Positions 1 through 10,167 of a stretch of 64,000 nt of DNA are shown here, piece after piece. The notes beneath the pieces are model-generated. The model was not told the origin of the DNA and made no database searches. It was given only the letters and a program-made list of their open reading frames with translations. Location: the NCBI GenBank assembly GCA_964247055.1, contig OZ176056.1, positions 5,518,001 to 5,582,000 of the forward strand, given 5' to 3'. Both the position numbers and the translations under genes were made by a program. Position 1 is the stretch's first letter, and the number at the start of each line of letters is the position of its first letter. Origin of the DNA: Paragordius varius. Its lineage: Eukaryota > Nematomorpha.

Positions 1-530
1 AAGGGAAACGGTAAACAGTTACACGTATTTGGGCAGCATTGTAAACAATGACAAAAACTCTACTCCAGAAATAAAACGACGAATTGTTATCGCAAAAGAG
101 TCACATTCAAATATAACAAGACTTGGACATCACATAACATTAAACTAAAAACCACCCACATTCTAATATGGGCGCGAAAGGTAGGCGCTGAAGAATTTGA
201 CGGACGACTAATATTTTTTTTAAAAAATGGGTTTAGATGAGCTTCTGCAAATAAAATGAGAACAAATTTCTAATGCCACCATTTTAAATAAAACAAATCC
301 GGAAATGTCACTACTAGGCAGTCTAATATATGACAAATACTAACTTTTTTGGCCACCTTATGTGATCTACCTCAAAATACTGATGCTGGAAAAGTGAGTG
401 GTGCTCGTAAAAGATGAAGACGAAGAACTGGTTGGATGGATAAATACTCCTAACCAGCCAATCATAAACCAAACGCCAGATTCAATATATAGAAAGTTAT
501 ATTTTCAGCAGTTATTTGGAATCGACCTTA
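1..530 (+). pseudogene. LINE reverse-transcriptase C-terminal fossil
   Basis: Broken frames encode pieces typical of the C-terminal part of LINE polyproteins: YTYLGSIVNN near base 25, a stretch with EIKRRI just after it, then a degraded GKVSGARKR-type basic segment near 390-430. Several stops and frame changes separate the pieces, so this is a dead fragment. The same kind of segment recurs at 15,887-16,508. The left end lies outside the window. Confidence 0.65.
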
Positions 531-1734
531 GTAACAACAAAAATATATTGACTAACGTTAATCATTTTTTTAAGTAAGTAAATTAAATTATCAATATTTT
601 CGGAAAATATAATTACCCCAAATAGAAATATATATGACCTATTTTTAATAAATAATTTTGGAAATTGTAAAATGTAAATTCCTTATTTCAAACTTAACCC
701 ATCAGATTTTATATTTAAATAAATATGATTTAACAGCATTTAAATTAACTTATCATCTTTAAATTATTATGAAAATTATTTAGTTTAATTGTTAACCAAA
801 CCTTATATTATTATTATGATTAAATTATCTATACATAAGAACAAAATGTTCACTTTTATAATATTCTAACTATGTAATAATATCGTCCAAACACCAATAT
901 ATATTATTATTTATATTAATTATTATTTATTCTATTTATCATGCTTTTGGAAAACTATTTACAGATATGACGTTTCTAGAATAATTAATTTGGCTTTATT
1001 GCTAATTTATGACCTTCAATCACGAATTCTTAATTCGTATGAAATAATGTGCACTTGTCTAATTCTCTGTATGATTTTATGTTTAACTTAATATCTTTAC
1101 AGGAAATTTTGGATGTCTATATTATATTTTTTCGAGTTTTAAATAAAAACTTAAGTCATGCATATTAATTACACAGTGTCTACACTGTAACAACTATTCC
1201 AGCGTTTTTTTTTTAAATTTTAATTCATGCAATTCATTTTTCATTGTTATAAAATATTTTATGTGAATTTAAGTGACTCTTTACCCTTTGTTTGCGGATT
1301 TTTTGTCAACATTTTTTGATTTTTTTGAATAAACATCAATGTGCTAGCTTAATAAAAAAATTTGACTATTATCGGCAAATGATTTATTGCAGTTCTTACT
1401 CATATTTATCAGAAACCAAAATTTCACGACAAATCATAAGTATTTCATATACGATAAAAATTACGCATTTAATTATTTTACGTTACTCTATCCGAATTAC
1501 ACAATGTCCACAAAAAATTACCTATCGTTATATACATTCTGATAGCAAAATGGGTTTTGGCCCTTACGATTAATATAAAAGGGTGATTTACCTCCATATC
1601 TATGGCAAAATTTCCGCACATTTTTTGAATAATTTTTTTAATGAAGGATAAATGCTGCATTTATAAAGGTTACTCTTTAATTTTATTTATTATTCTAGAT
1701 ATTTATTTTTTTTGTAAAGAGGGTAAGTGGATTA
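531..1734. other. AT-rich stretch without recognisable gene
   Basis: Very AT-rich sequence with only short chance open frames. I see no conserved protein motif, tRNA or clear repeat end in it. Confidence 0.6.
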
Positions 1735-2138
1735 CTCTACGTTTCGTTCTCCCGGTCACCTCATATGGATGTGAGAGTTGGACTCTCAGAAAAAGGGACA
1801 AAGAAAGGCTCATGGCTTTTGAAAGGAGCTGCTGGCATAGGATGCTAGGATACACCTGGAAGGATAAAATTAAGAATGGAAATCTAACTTCAGAAATAAA
1901 ACCTAAAACAAACATCCTGGAGATAATTCTAAAAAAAGTTAACATATTTTGGTCACGTCATGCGATGTTTGGGAAGGTAGAAGGGCAAAGGAAACGAGGC
2001 CGACCACCGATGAGGTGGTTGGATACGATAAAAGAAGAGACCAAAATGACATCAAACGAACTCAATATAGCGGTTAAAGATAGAAAAGAATGGAAAGAAA
2101 TAGTTAAAACTATATCCAAAAAGTCGTTTACGACTTAG
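1735..2138 (+). pseudogene. LINE reverse-transcriptase C-terminal fragment
   Basis: An open frame runs to a stop at 2,136-2,138. It holds SYGCESWTLRKRD followed by RKRGRPPMRWLDTIKEE, the standard C-terminal tail of non-LTR retrotransposon polyproteins (region after the RT thumb, with a basic GRP motif). There is no reverse transcriptase core upstream, so this is a truncated copy. The sequence differs from the full LINE at 5,219-8,635, so it belongs to another family. The short segment from 1,641 to about 1,730 in the same frame does not look like LINE. Confidence 0.75.
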
Positions 2139-2199
2139 GAAAAACCAACCAACAAATGCTGCATTCCAAAAAATATTATTATATAATAAAATTTATATA

Positions 2200-2640
2200 A
2201 TGTACAAAAGTATTCCGCCATCATGCCTCAAAATAGTTTGAAATACGCTACAAAATTTTCCTAAAATCAAATTTTCGTAAAAGTTGTTTTTATAAAAATA
2301 TTTATATATATTTAATGTTTAGTATATATTTAGGATTTAGTATATACTTGAAATTTTAATCGCGCAATCCCGGCATTTTTGCGTTAATTTTAAGAGAACC
2401 CCAAAGAAGTGCAAAAATTTGGGTACGGAGCACTAAAATTAAATATTTTTTAAAACTATTTTTTGCGTTTTATAGGGAGTTTTAATACATTTTAGTGATA
2501 TTTTTGGAAGGAAACATTTAGCAACCAAAAAAATTAAACAAAAAAATGTGCGCAAATTTTTCTATTTTTGGATATGGAGAATATTTTCTTATAACCTATC
2601 AGGACCAAAAAAAGCACCACAATAATTCTGATAAACTATT
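2200..2640. repeat. Interspersed repeat R2, copy 1 (unknown type)
   Basis: Shares recognisable blocks with 41,590-42,100 in the same orientation: ATCCCGRCATTTTTGCG, TTTTAGTGATATTTTTG, and GCGCAAATTTTTC followed about 20 bases later by a GATATGGAG block. Spacing between the blocks is similar. I see no coding potential or clear termini. Confidence 0.5.
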
Positions 2641-2864
2641 CTATCATATATATTTTTATCAGATTTTTATACACCCCAATTTACCTTATTTAATATATTG
2701 TGATAATTTTACTACCGACGATTTTAAAGAAATGCCGCATTTATTCATTATATTTAAAAAAGGATTCACGCACATAACTTTCAAAAAACTTCATCATGAT
2801 TACATAAAGCATAAATCAATTCTATGGCAAAAGATATTTACTCGATTTTTTCAAAAAACTATAC

Positions 2865-3041
2865 CCTTAAACAAGTAATGTTTATCCCGTACTTGGTCCA
2901 TATGTGGTAGAATGCATAAACCGGAATAGGAAGTATACTGACGCAGGATATAAGCCAACCAATTCGAATCGCCCAATCAGGATAAATGTAATTCGCATAT
3001 TGGACGGGAACATGGAAAATAATGTTAAATATCAGGGCCCC
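2865..3041 (-). pseudogene. SLC6 paralogue A, TM12 exon
   Basis: 177 bp, the same length as the TM12 exon at 55,208-55,384. Reads open as GALIFNIIFHVPVQYANYIY then DWAIRIGWLISCVS and IPVYAFYHIW, the EL6-TM12 segment of SLC6. Acceptor CTAAG at 3,042 and donor GTATAG below 2,865 match the positions of the paralogue's splice sites. No further C-terminal exon was recognised. Confidence 0.85.
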
Positions 3042-3443
3042 CTTAGGCCAGTAAAAATAAGTAATATCGTAAAAACTAGAATAAAAGATTCTGCGCCTAT
3101 CTGTTTGCCATTCTGAATTTGATTGTATAAAATAATTTAAATTAAAAAAAAAGATTCAAAACAATCTGTTTCCAAACATATTTAAATTCCCCTTATATGG
3201 AAAAAAATCGACAATTTTTTAAATGCCACTAAATTTTTTGTCATATCAAGAACACATAAATATATAGTCATAGGGGAATGTGTAAATGGTAAAAATGCAT
3301 ATATCGTCACAGCACTTAAAACTGTTCAATCTTTAAAGTTTTGGCTAAAATGATTTTAGTTTTTGAGATTGGGTGTTAGTATGGGCGATTTGAATTTACT
3401 AGCGAATCCGCACATTAAATAATATATATATATATATATATAC

Positions 3444-3550
3444 CAACAGCAAAATTGGTATCACATATTTCCACAAGAGGATAAATGGCTTAGCTAATAC
3501 CACTTTCCGATCCAACATGAATTCTATATCAGCCATAAATCTACGGGGGC
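3444..3550 (-). pseudogene. SLC6 paralogue A, IL5-TM11 exon
   Basis: 107 bp, the same length as 55,803-55,909. Open frame with RFMADIEFMLDRKVV and [12 protein letters not shown]. Acceptor ATCAG, donor GTATAT running straight into a (TA)n microsatellite in the intron. Confidence 0.85.
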
Positions 3551-3713
3551 CTGATGATTATTAGATATATATATATATATATACTTTTTGTAAAAACTTT
3601 GACCGCAGAATTTAAAAAAATAATTTAGAGTTAAGGTATTATAAAAATACCATTGATATTATAAAAATTCAAAATAAACCCCACGAAAATGGTTAATTAT
3701 TATTTGTTAATCA

Positions 3714-3935
3714 GGGGTATTCAACACAAATGACCTCGCGGGCCGCATTTTTTACTCAAACCCTCATGCCACATTTGAAATATATATATATATATATATA
3801 TATATAGGCCTTCATAAATAATTATTTTGGACTTTTTAACAATTTTCTTTGGTTCTTACCAAATGTATATTTTTGCAAATTTCTATTTATCATTGTCCGC
3901 ACATAAAGCCCGCATGGCTGCATGAGGCTCCATCG
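3714..3935. mobile_element. hAT-like MITE remnant
   Basis: Starts CAGGGGTATTCAACAC followed by a GC-rich GCGGGCCGCATTTT block, the style of hAT terminal repeats. A degraded reverse partner (GCCCGCATGG) lies near 3,908. A (TA)n run sits inside at 3,779-3,806. Similar pieces occur at 46,679, 54,365, 59,403 and 62,110. Confidence 0.45.
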
Positions 3936-4187
3936 CGTGATTCGGAAGTAAAATATTAATTGGATTGTCTCACTGTATATACACAAAATACACTAATTTA
4001 ATAAAATAGACTTTTAGAAAGTTAATAAATAAACACACAAAAAAACGCAAGTATTTCGCTATAATTAATATATAAAAATACTTTTATACTTAACCGAAAT
4101 ATCCTAAGTGCGTCAAAAAAATTCTTAAGTTATTAATATTATTTTAAATTGCATAAAGTATCCCGAAACTATAGATTTGTTATGAAC

Positions 4188-4287
4188 GATATATCCAGGC
4201 AATAGAAATGGTTTCAAATGAACAAATTATCAGTACTGATAGAATTGCTATGTACCAATCGACTAGTTAATGGAGATATATTCCACC
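4188..4287 (-). pseudogene. SLC6 paralogue A, TM10 exon with stop codon
   Basis: 100 bp, the same length as 56,004-56,103. Reads GGIYLH, then TAA at 4,267-4,269 where the paralogue has CAA (Gln), then LVDWYIAILSVLIICSFETI. The donor is C|GTTCAT where the paralogue has G|GTAAAT. The stop would remove TM10 to TM12. Confidence 0.85.
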
Positions 4288-5202
4288 CTAAAAAAAGGTA
4301 ATCATAAAAAATACTAAATTGTTATTTCCAAAATATTTATTTGCTTTAAATTTCGGTTATATGATTAAAAAAACAATATCATTATAAGAGGTAGTTTAAC
4401 ACGTTCAAATAAAAAATAACCTTCTAAAGTGTTGTTTATACAAAAATCTAATTATCAAATGATGAAATATTGCAACGAATTTTTATGCTGACAAAAGGCA
4501 AAAATTATAAATAATGATTAAGTTTAATTAAAGTTTTATATTTCATTATACATTAATATGGACTTTGTTTATTCGAGACTTCCATATCTTTTAGGGTAGG
4601 GTTATATCCCTGAGCTATTTAAAATTCAAATATCCAGAAAAGTTTTTAAGGTACGAAATTGAAAGTTTTTTTAGTTTTATCGGCGCATTACAGGAAAAAT
4701 GTTTTTTAAAAAAATGTAATCTAGAAAAAAACCCATCTCAAATTTGCTTTTTTATATGAATTTTTCAAATCGCTAATGTAACATGCAAATAGCTGTATAT
4801 TATGGTTAAAATGTAAACAATCTATAATAAGCTTTCAGGTTCAAATTTACTACCAACTTCATTTTTAATTTATCAGCTGTTCGTTTCCATCGTGTTTTGG
4901 CGCTGTGCCAATTTTGGACTTTAGAATTAATGTTTGATATCAATACTAAAAAAAATTATCAAAACTGTTTATCTACACTGAGATAACTACCCTTAAGGAA
5001 AAAGGTGTCAAGGTAATGTAATGTTAATTTAAACTAATATTAAATTGGTATTTTTATTTGATAATCAATGTTTCAACTCTAATAACCTGAAGATATCTCT
5101 CTAAATTACGAAACGGACAGTTTTAACATAGATATATCGACTATTTAAACATAAATAAATAATTAAAGCTTTTCAATTAATTTTAAACAGATTTAAATAT
5201 TT

Positions 5203-5218
5203 ATTAACAAATTAAAAC
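5203..5218. repeat. Target-site duplication of LINE, left copy
   Basis: ATTAACAAATTAAAAC is repeated exactly at 8,636-8,651, immediately after the LINE's 3' end. A perfect 16-bp duplication marks a recent target-primed insertion. Confidence 0.9.
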
Positions 5219-5692
5219 ATATATATATAACTTTTGCAATTGTTGTTACGCGCGCGCGTTCGACCACTACACAAACGAAAAATTCTAAATTCTTATTTAT
5301 TTTATATTATATCTATTTATCTTCAAAGTTTTCTATCTTTTATCACTTATCCTATACTTTAACTTTTGTTATAACATACCTATTCCCATTTTTGTTTTTG
5401 GACGTAGGACTTACCGTTAGCCTTTTCCTATAATTTGCCTATTAATATTCTCTTAAATATATAGATTGTATTCTTGGATAAGTATTGTAGCATTATTTAT
5501 TTTATTTTTTTACTATGACGCATAAAATAACCCTTGATTTATATTGTTTTATACATAAATTTTGCTTTAAATTTTTTATTGCGAAATATAATTTCCGTTT
5601 TTACCTATAGCCTATTTTTAACATCTATCAATTTGTCATAAGTTCGACACTTCAATTTTATTATTTTTATTTTGTTTGTTTAAAGCTGTCAA

Positions 5693-6559
5693 ATGAATAT
5701 TGATGTGTATAGTAATAACCGGTCAGGCCTGGCCAGCCGCGGTTTTGGTGTTGTGGCCAATAATACAAAGAGAATGCAAAGGAATACGGGATGCCTGTAT
5801 TTTGCTAGTTTAAATGTTGGTTCATTGAAAAGTAAGTTAAATGATATTGTGAGAATAATGAAAGTTAAACATATTGATATTTTGGCATTACAAGAGACTC
5901 GTTACCGCGGAAACGGAGCAAGGACTTTGGAAGAGAATTATCGACTATATTACTCAGGTGAAAGTGGCGGACGAAATGGAGTGGCAATTATCATTAATCC
6001 CAAATTGTCCAATCAGGTTAAAGAAGTAAGACGCTATAACAGCCGAATCATGAATTTAGATATTTTGGTAGGTAACGAGGTCATAACGGTATTTAGTATA
6101 TATGCCCCGCAAATAGGTTTACCGAAACAAGAAAAGGTGCAATTTTACGAGACTCTAGATGAAAAAATAGTCGCTCTCCCTCAGCTCAGAGTCAAGTTTT
6201 TATGTGGGGATTTTAATGGTCATCTTGGTTCAAAAAGGGAATCTTTTGAAATATGGCACGGGGGACATTCTTATGGAGAAAGAAACGAGGAAGGAATTAA
6301 TTTGCTCAGATTTGCACAATCTCACAATTTGGCGATAGCGAACACGTTTTTCGAAAAAAGAGAGAGTCATCTAGTAACTTTTAAGAGCGGCATAAACAAA
6401 TCTCAAATAGATTTTATACTTGTTCCAAGAGACTTATTGAAGCTTGTAATAGATTGTAAGGTCGTGCCAAACTTAGAGGTTAGTTCGCAGCATAATTTAC
6501 TTATTTGTAAATTTTTCGTGAAAAGTCTAAACAAAGTGGTTCTTATTCAAAGAGATTAA
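5693..6559 (+). CDS. LINE endonuclease domain (APE type)
   Basis: 288 residues from ATG. Shows the apurinic-endonuclease fold motifs in order: FASLNVGSLKSK (residues ~38-49), LALQETRYRGNG (~64-75), FSIYAPQ (~133), LCGDFNGHLGS (~170), INKSQIDFILV (~234) and VSSQHNLLICKF (~263). SQH at the last site instead of SDH is, to my knowledge, common in RTE-like elements. The protein nicks target DNA to prime reverse transcription. The frame ends at a stop because of a one-base shift; downstream sequence continues the polyprotein in the next frame. Confidence 0.9.
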   Translation: MNIDVYSNNRSGLASRGFGVVANNTKRMQRNTGCLYFASLNVGSLKSKLNDIVRIMKVKHIDILALQETRYRGNGARTLEENYRLYYSGESGGRNGVAIIINPKLSNQVKEVRRYNSRIMNLDILVGNEVITVFSIYAPQIGLPKQEKVQFYETLDEKIVALPQLRVKFLCGDFNGHLGSKRESFEIWHGGHSYGERNEEGINLLRFAQSHNLAIANTFFEKRESHLVTFKSGINKSQIDFILVPRDLLKLVIDCKVVPNLEVSSQHNLLICKFFVKSLNKVVLIQRD

Positions 6560-8613
6560 AAAGTATTAAGTGGGAGAAATTATCCGAAAAAAGGCAGGCT
6601 TTTATAAAAGAAATACGGTTATCCGAGGATGGTGGGTTAAATGGTGATTGGGATAAAGTAAGTCAGTTAATCAAAAAGGCAGGAACTCTAGTTTGTGGAT
6701 TAAAAGGCGGAAAATCTCAAGTATACAGAGAGGCTTGGCTTTACGATGAAAGAATAATATTGATGTCACGAGAAAAACGTAAGGCTTTTGACAAATGGAG
6801 ACATACAAGGAATGATGATGATAGAGATAAGTATAAAAGTTTAAATAAGGAATTGAAAAAATTAGTCGGCCAGGTTAAGAAAGAAAAAATGAATTTATTT
6901 TATGATGAGTTAAATAGTAAGCAAGGTTTAAACAAAGTGTATAAAGTTGCGCAGCAAAGGAATAAACGCAGGATGGATTTGCCATTTTATGCGACCGCAA
7001 TAAAAGGAAAAGATGGAAGCTTGCTGTGCGAAAATGTAGAAATATTAAAAAGATGGAAAGAGTACTTTGTGAGTTTAGATGAAGGGGTAGGCGAGATATT
7101 TTTGCCAAATACAGTTGAAGCTACTGATAGACCAATAGAAGCAATTACACAAAAGGAAGTAGAATCTAATTTGTTAGAAATGCCAAACAACAAAGCTGTA
7201 GGATCGGACGACATAAATATAAATTGTTGGAAAGTGCTTGGAAATTCTGGATTAAATTTTTTGGAGCGTGTATTTAATAAAGTTGTTTCAACGTATGAAA
7301 TCCCGGTTGAATGGAAGGAAAGTTTAACTGTCCCTTTATTTAAAGGAAGAGGTGATATAAATGAATGTAGTAACTATAGAGGGATAAAACTTATGTCGCA
7401 CACTATGAAATTGTTTGAAAAAATAATTGAAAAGCGAATCAGGAAAATGATATCTATAGAAGGAAATCAATTTGGTTTCATGCCAGGAAAGTCAACAGTA
7501 GATCCTATACATGCGGTTAGGAGGTTGATTGAAAAACACATTGAAAAAAAGAAAGAATTACACGGGGTTTTGATTGATATAGAGAAGGCGTTTGACAGGA
7601 TTCCTAGAGAAACTATTTGGTGGAGTCTCCGTCGTAAAAAGGTGCCAGAAAGTTATATTAAGTTGTTACAAATAATGTACGAATCACACACCTCCAGGAT
7701 TAAAACTCCACAAGGTTTATCAGAGCCCTTTTCAATAAAGCATGGAGTCTACCAAGGCTCATCACTCAGCCCCTTATTGTTTATAATTTGTATGGATGAG
7801 GTAGCCAAGGTTGTTAATGTGAGTTCAGGATGGTACTTAATGTATGCAGATGACATAATCATCTTGTCTGATTCATTAATTGAGTTAAAGCGAACGGTAA
7901 ACAGATGGGTTGTTATGCTGGATCAATATGGTCTGAAAGTAAACAAAGCAAAAACCGAACTTATTACTTTTGGGGGTCCACAACATGAAATGTTAGTTGA
8001 TGATAGTTGGGTTCTGAAGGGTAAAGAAAGTTGCAAATATCTGGGAGCTATGTTAAGTGCAGATGGTTCGTTAACTGACGATATTAATTTAAGAATAAAG
8101 AGCAGCTGGGTAAATTGGAAGAAAATTTCGAGCGTATTATGCGATCGAAATATTGATGTTAGAGTGAAAGGTCAGATTTACAGTTCAGTTGTCCAGCCCT
8201 CAATGATGTATAATTCACAGACATGGGGTGTCAAAAAATCCGAAGAAAGACAATTTAACGTGACTGAAATGAAAATGCTCAGAATGATGTGTGGGGTAAC
8301 TAGAAAGGACAGAATCGAGAATAGATTTATTCGTGGGAGCACAGATATTAAACCAATAGTGGAAAGAATGTCAAAAAATAGGCTACGTTGGTTCGGGCAC
8401 ATTGAAAGGAGAGATTCTAATTATATTGCAAAAATAATGGATGGTTATATAGTTGAGGGAAAACGAGGACGTGGGCGACCTAAAACAAAATGGATAGATA
8501 CAGTAAAAAGAGAGCTAGCAGAATACGAGCTTAATGCAGAGGACGCCATAGATAGAGTTTTATGGCGAGACAGGTTGTATAACATGACCGCTCTCACGAG
8601 TGAAAACATGTAA
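6511..8613 (+). CDS. LINE reverse transcriptase domain and C-terminal tail
   Basis: Open from 6,511; the first good start codon in this frame is near 6,760, but by homology the protein is the continuation of the endonuclease frame. Motifs: NYRGIKLMSHTMKLFEKII, QFGFMPGKSTVD, GVLIDIEKAFDRIPRE (motif A, Asp), GVYQGSSLSPLLF (motif B) and YADDIIIL at 7,843 (motif C catalytic Asp pair), then YLGAMLS, and a C-terminal LRWFGHIERRD ... GRGRPKTKWIDT tail. All catalytic residues are present and there are no stops, so only the upstream frameshift disables the element. Confidence 0.92.
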   Translation: MFREKSKQSGSYSKRLKSIKWEKLSEKRQAFIKEIRLSEDGGLNGDWDKVSQLIKKAGTLVCGLKGGKSQVYREAWLYDERIILMSREKRKAFDKWRHTRNDDDRDKYKSLNKELKKLVGQVKKEKMNLFYDELNSKQGLNKVYKVAQQRNKRRMDLPFYATAIKGKDGSLLCENVEILKRWKEYFVSLDEGVGEIFLPNTVEATDRPIEAITQKEVESNLLEMPNNKAVGSDDININCWKVLGNSGLNFLERVFNKVVSTYEIPVEWKESLTVPLFKGRGDINECSNYRGIKLMSHTMKLFEKIIEKRIRKMISIEGNQFGFMPGKSTVDPIHAVRRLIEKHIEKKKELHGVLIDIEKAFDRIPRETIWWSLRRKKVPESYIKLLQIMYESHTSRIKTPQGLSEPFSIKHGVYQGSSLSPLLFIICMDEVAKVVNVSSGWYLMYADDIIILSDSLIELKRTVNRWVVMLDQYGLKVNKAKTELITFGGPQHEMLVDDSWVLKGKESCKYLGAMLSADGSLTDDINLRIKSSWVNWKKISSVLCDRNIDVRVKGQIYSSVVQPSMMYNSQTWGVKKSEERQFNVTEMKMLRMMCGVTRKDRIENRFIRGSTDIKPIVERMSKNRLRWFGHIERRDSNYIAKIMDGYIVEGKRGRGRPKTKWIDTVKRELAEYELNAEDAIDRVLWRDRLYNMTALTSENM

Positions 8614-8651
8614 TGTAATAATAATAATAATAATAATTAACAAATTAAAAC
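8614..8651. repeat. LINE 3' (TAA)n tail and right target duplication
   Basis: After the stop codon a short spacer is followed by a run of TAA units to 8,635, then the second copy of ATTAACAAATTAAAAC (8,636-8,651). Confidence 0.85.
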
Positions 8652-8823
8652 CATCATTTAACAATTTCACACAATATATTTTCCCATGTATAAAAACTGC
8701 CCATACATATAAAACTAGAATTTAATTTATGCTTTGCATCAAAATATTTATTTTATTAATATTAAAGGCCAAATGTCGATGGAATAAATGGTTTGGTATA
8801 AAATGGATAATAAGTTAAATACA

Positions 8824-9013
8824 TGTTAGTTAGATCCTATCGTAGACAACGCACTTATATAATTGTAAACACTCATATTCTTTGTGATCTAGTTATTTAA
8901 TTATAGCTTCAAGCAAAATTAGTATATAATTCTTGTATTATAATATCACACACACCTGTTTATTTTTGGTATTTAATAAATGTTTTCTTTGTGATATAAT
9001 TTTACTTTTATTA
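8824..9013 (+). repeat. 5' LTR of gypsy 1
   Basis: Shares with 12,623-12,838, 17,410-17,597 and 23,788-23,972 the blocks CGTAGACA, AATTGTAAACACT, ATTGTAGCTTCAA (with variants) and TATTTAATAAATGTTTT. The putative primer-binding site begins at 9,014 just after the end. Confidence 0.8.
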
Positions 9014-9035
9014 TTGACGCGTCAATGAACCTGGC
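9014..9035 (+). other. Putative primer-binding site of gypsy 1
   Basis: The sequence starting TTGACGCGTCAATGAACC directly follows the 5' LTR. The second element has TTGGGGCCTCGATGAACC at the same place (17,598). The tRNA used cannot be named from sight. Confidence 0.4.
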
Positions 9036-9102
9036 GAAATTTTCTCTAGAAAGCTTTAAAGAAAAGGAAAATTTTGACCGATACGTTTTATACATTTAGC
9101 GA

Positions 9103-10065
9103 ATGCTAGCTGCAAAAAACATGACGGCAAGCGACAACAATTGCAAGTCGTTATTTCTTGCTTACGCAGGAATGGCGGTCACAAAGAAATTTGATCGATT
9201 CCTTTTCTCAAATTCGCATAATAATCCCTCCTGGCCGGATATCAAAGCCGGCGGGAAAATTTACGAATCGAAAAGGACAAATATATTCCAGTCATTTCGT
9301 AAAACTTCGTCGGAAAGAAAATGAAACATTTCCGGAATTTCTTTTACGGATCAAACCGAAGCCGCAAAATAACTTCAAGCTTGACATCGAAAAAATGCGC
9401 GACGCGCTAAGAGTGGAAAAATTAGAACTAGATCTGTTTACTAGATTTCCCGATGCCATGTGGGAAAACGACACCGTAACCCAAAAACAATGGAGACATT
9501 ACCCTTAAATATGAAAAAGCACATCAACAACAATTGATGGCCAGATATAGCAGACTACAGCTCGGAATATAAAAAAGTGTCGATTCTGGGAGTTAGGTCA
9601 TGCACCCGCCAGATGCCCAGCTTGGGGCAAACAATGTTATAATTTTCAAGGCTGGAATCACATCCAACCGTGCTGTAAGAAGAAAAGGATTAGCAATGTT
9701 CAGCATGTCGAATCTGGAATAACCCCCAAGATAACAATAATAATAAATGGCAAGCCAATAGGCATGATTATAGACACAGGTTCAAGCGTATCTATAATTA
9801 ATTGTCAAGCGTGGAAAATATTGGGGAGCCCGAGTTGCCACGAACAGGCCGAGATTTGTATAGCTATGGTGGACAAACAATCAATTTCAATGGTTGTATG
9901 GTCAGGTTACAATGCGATGGTGAAACAAAACCTTTGGCGCGTATGGTTAGAAGCGGCACGAAGGCCCCAACAATTCTTGGTTGGGATTGGCTACAAGAAT
10001 TCCCGAATGCCATAGAACAGTTGATAAATTGTCATAAATGTTTTAATAATTATATAATTGATTAA
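9103..10065 (+). pseudogene. gypsy 1 gag, zinc knuckle and aspartic protease remains
   Basis: Overlapping broken frames. Gag-like text (FVKLRRKENETFPEFLLRIK; EKLELDLFTRFPD) lies at 9,158-9,508. A Cys/His-rich stretch at about 9,575-9,665 with ELGHAPARCPAWGKQC fits a zinc knuckle. Protease follows with IGMIIDTGSSVSII (catalytic Asp in DTGSS) near 9,755 and ILGWDWLQEFPNAIEQ near 9,973. At least two frame changes are needed to read through. No intact protein. Confidence 0.8.
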
Positions 10066-10167
10066 TAAATTTAATTCACCTTTTTGTGAAAGGTTAGAGT
10101 GTTTTACCGGAACCACTCTCAAACTTTTTTTGAAAAACAATATAAAACCAAAATTTTTAAGTTCGCC

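Larger units (their letters stand above)
5219..8635 (+). mobile_element. Nearly intact RTE-type LINE
   Basis: About 3.4 kb between perfect 16-bp target duplications. It has a 5' untranslated region (5,219-5,692) with a CG-rich spot near 5,250, one endonuclease-reverse transcriptase coding region, and a 3' end of (TAA)n. Size, the lack of a separate ORF1 and the short 3' tandem repeat tail fit the RTE clade. One frameshift within 6,511-6,559 separates two long open frames. It sits in the intron between the TM9 and TM10 exons of the SLC6 pseudogene, so it inserted after or during decay of that gene. One of the youngest insertions in the window. Confidence 0.9.

Noticed and set aside
2904..3116. 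Plus-strand open frame of 70 codons, similar to one at 55,181-55,396
   Set aside because: Both are antisense shadows of the conserved SLC6 TM12 exons on the minus strand.
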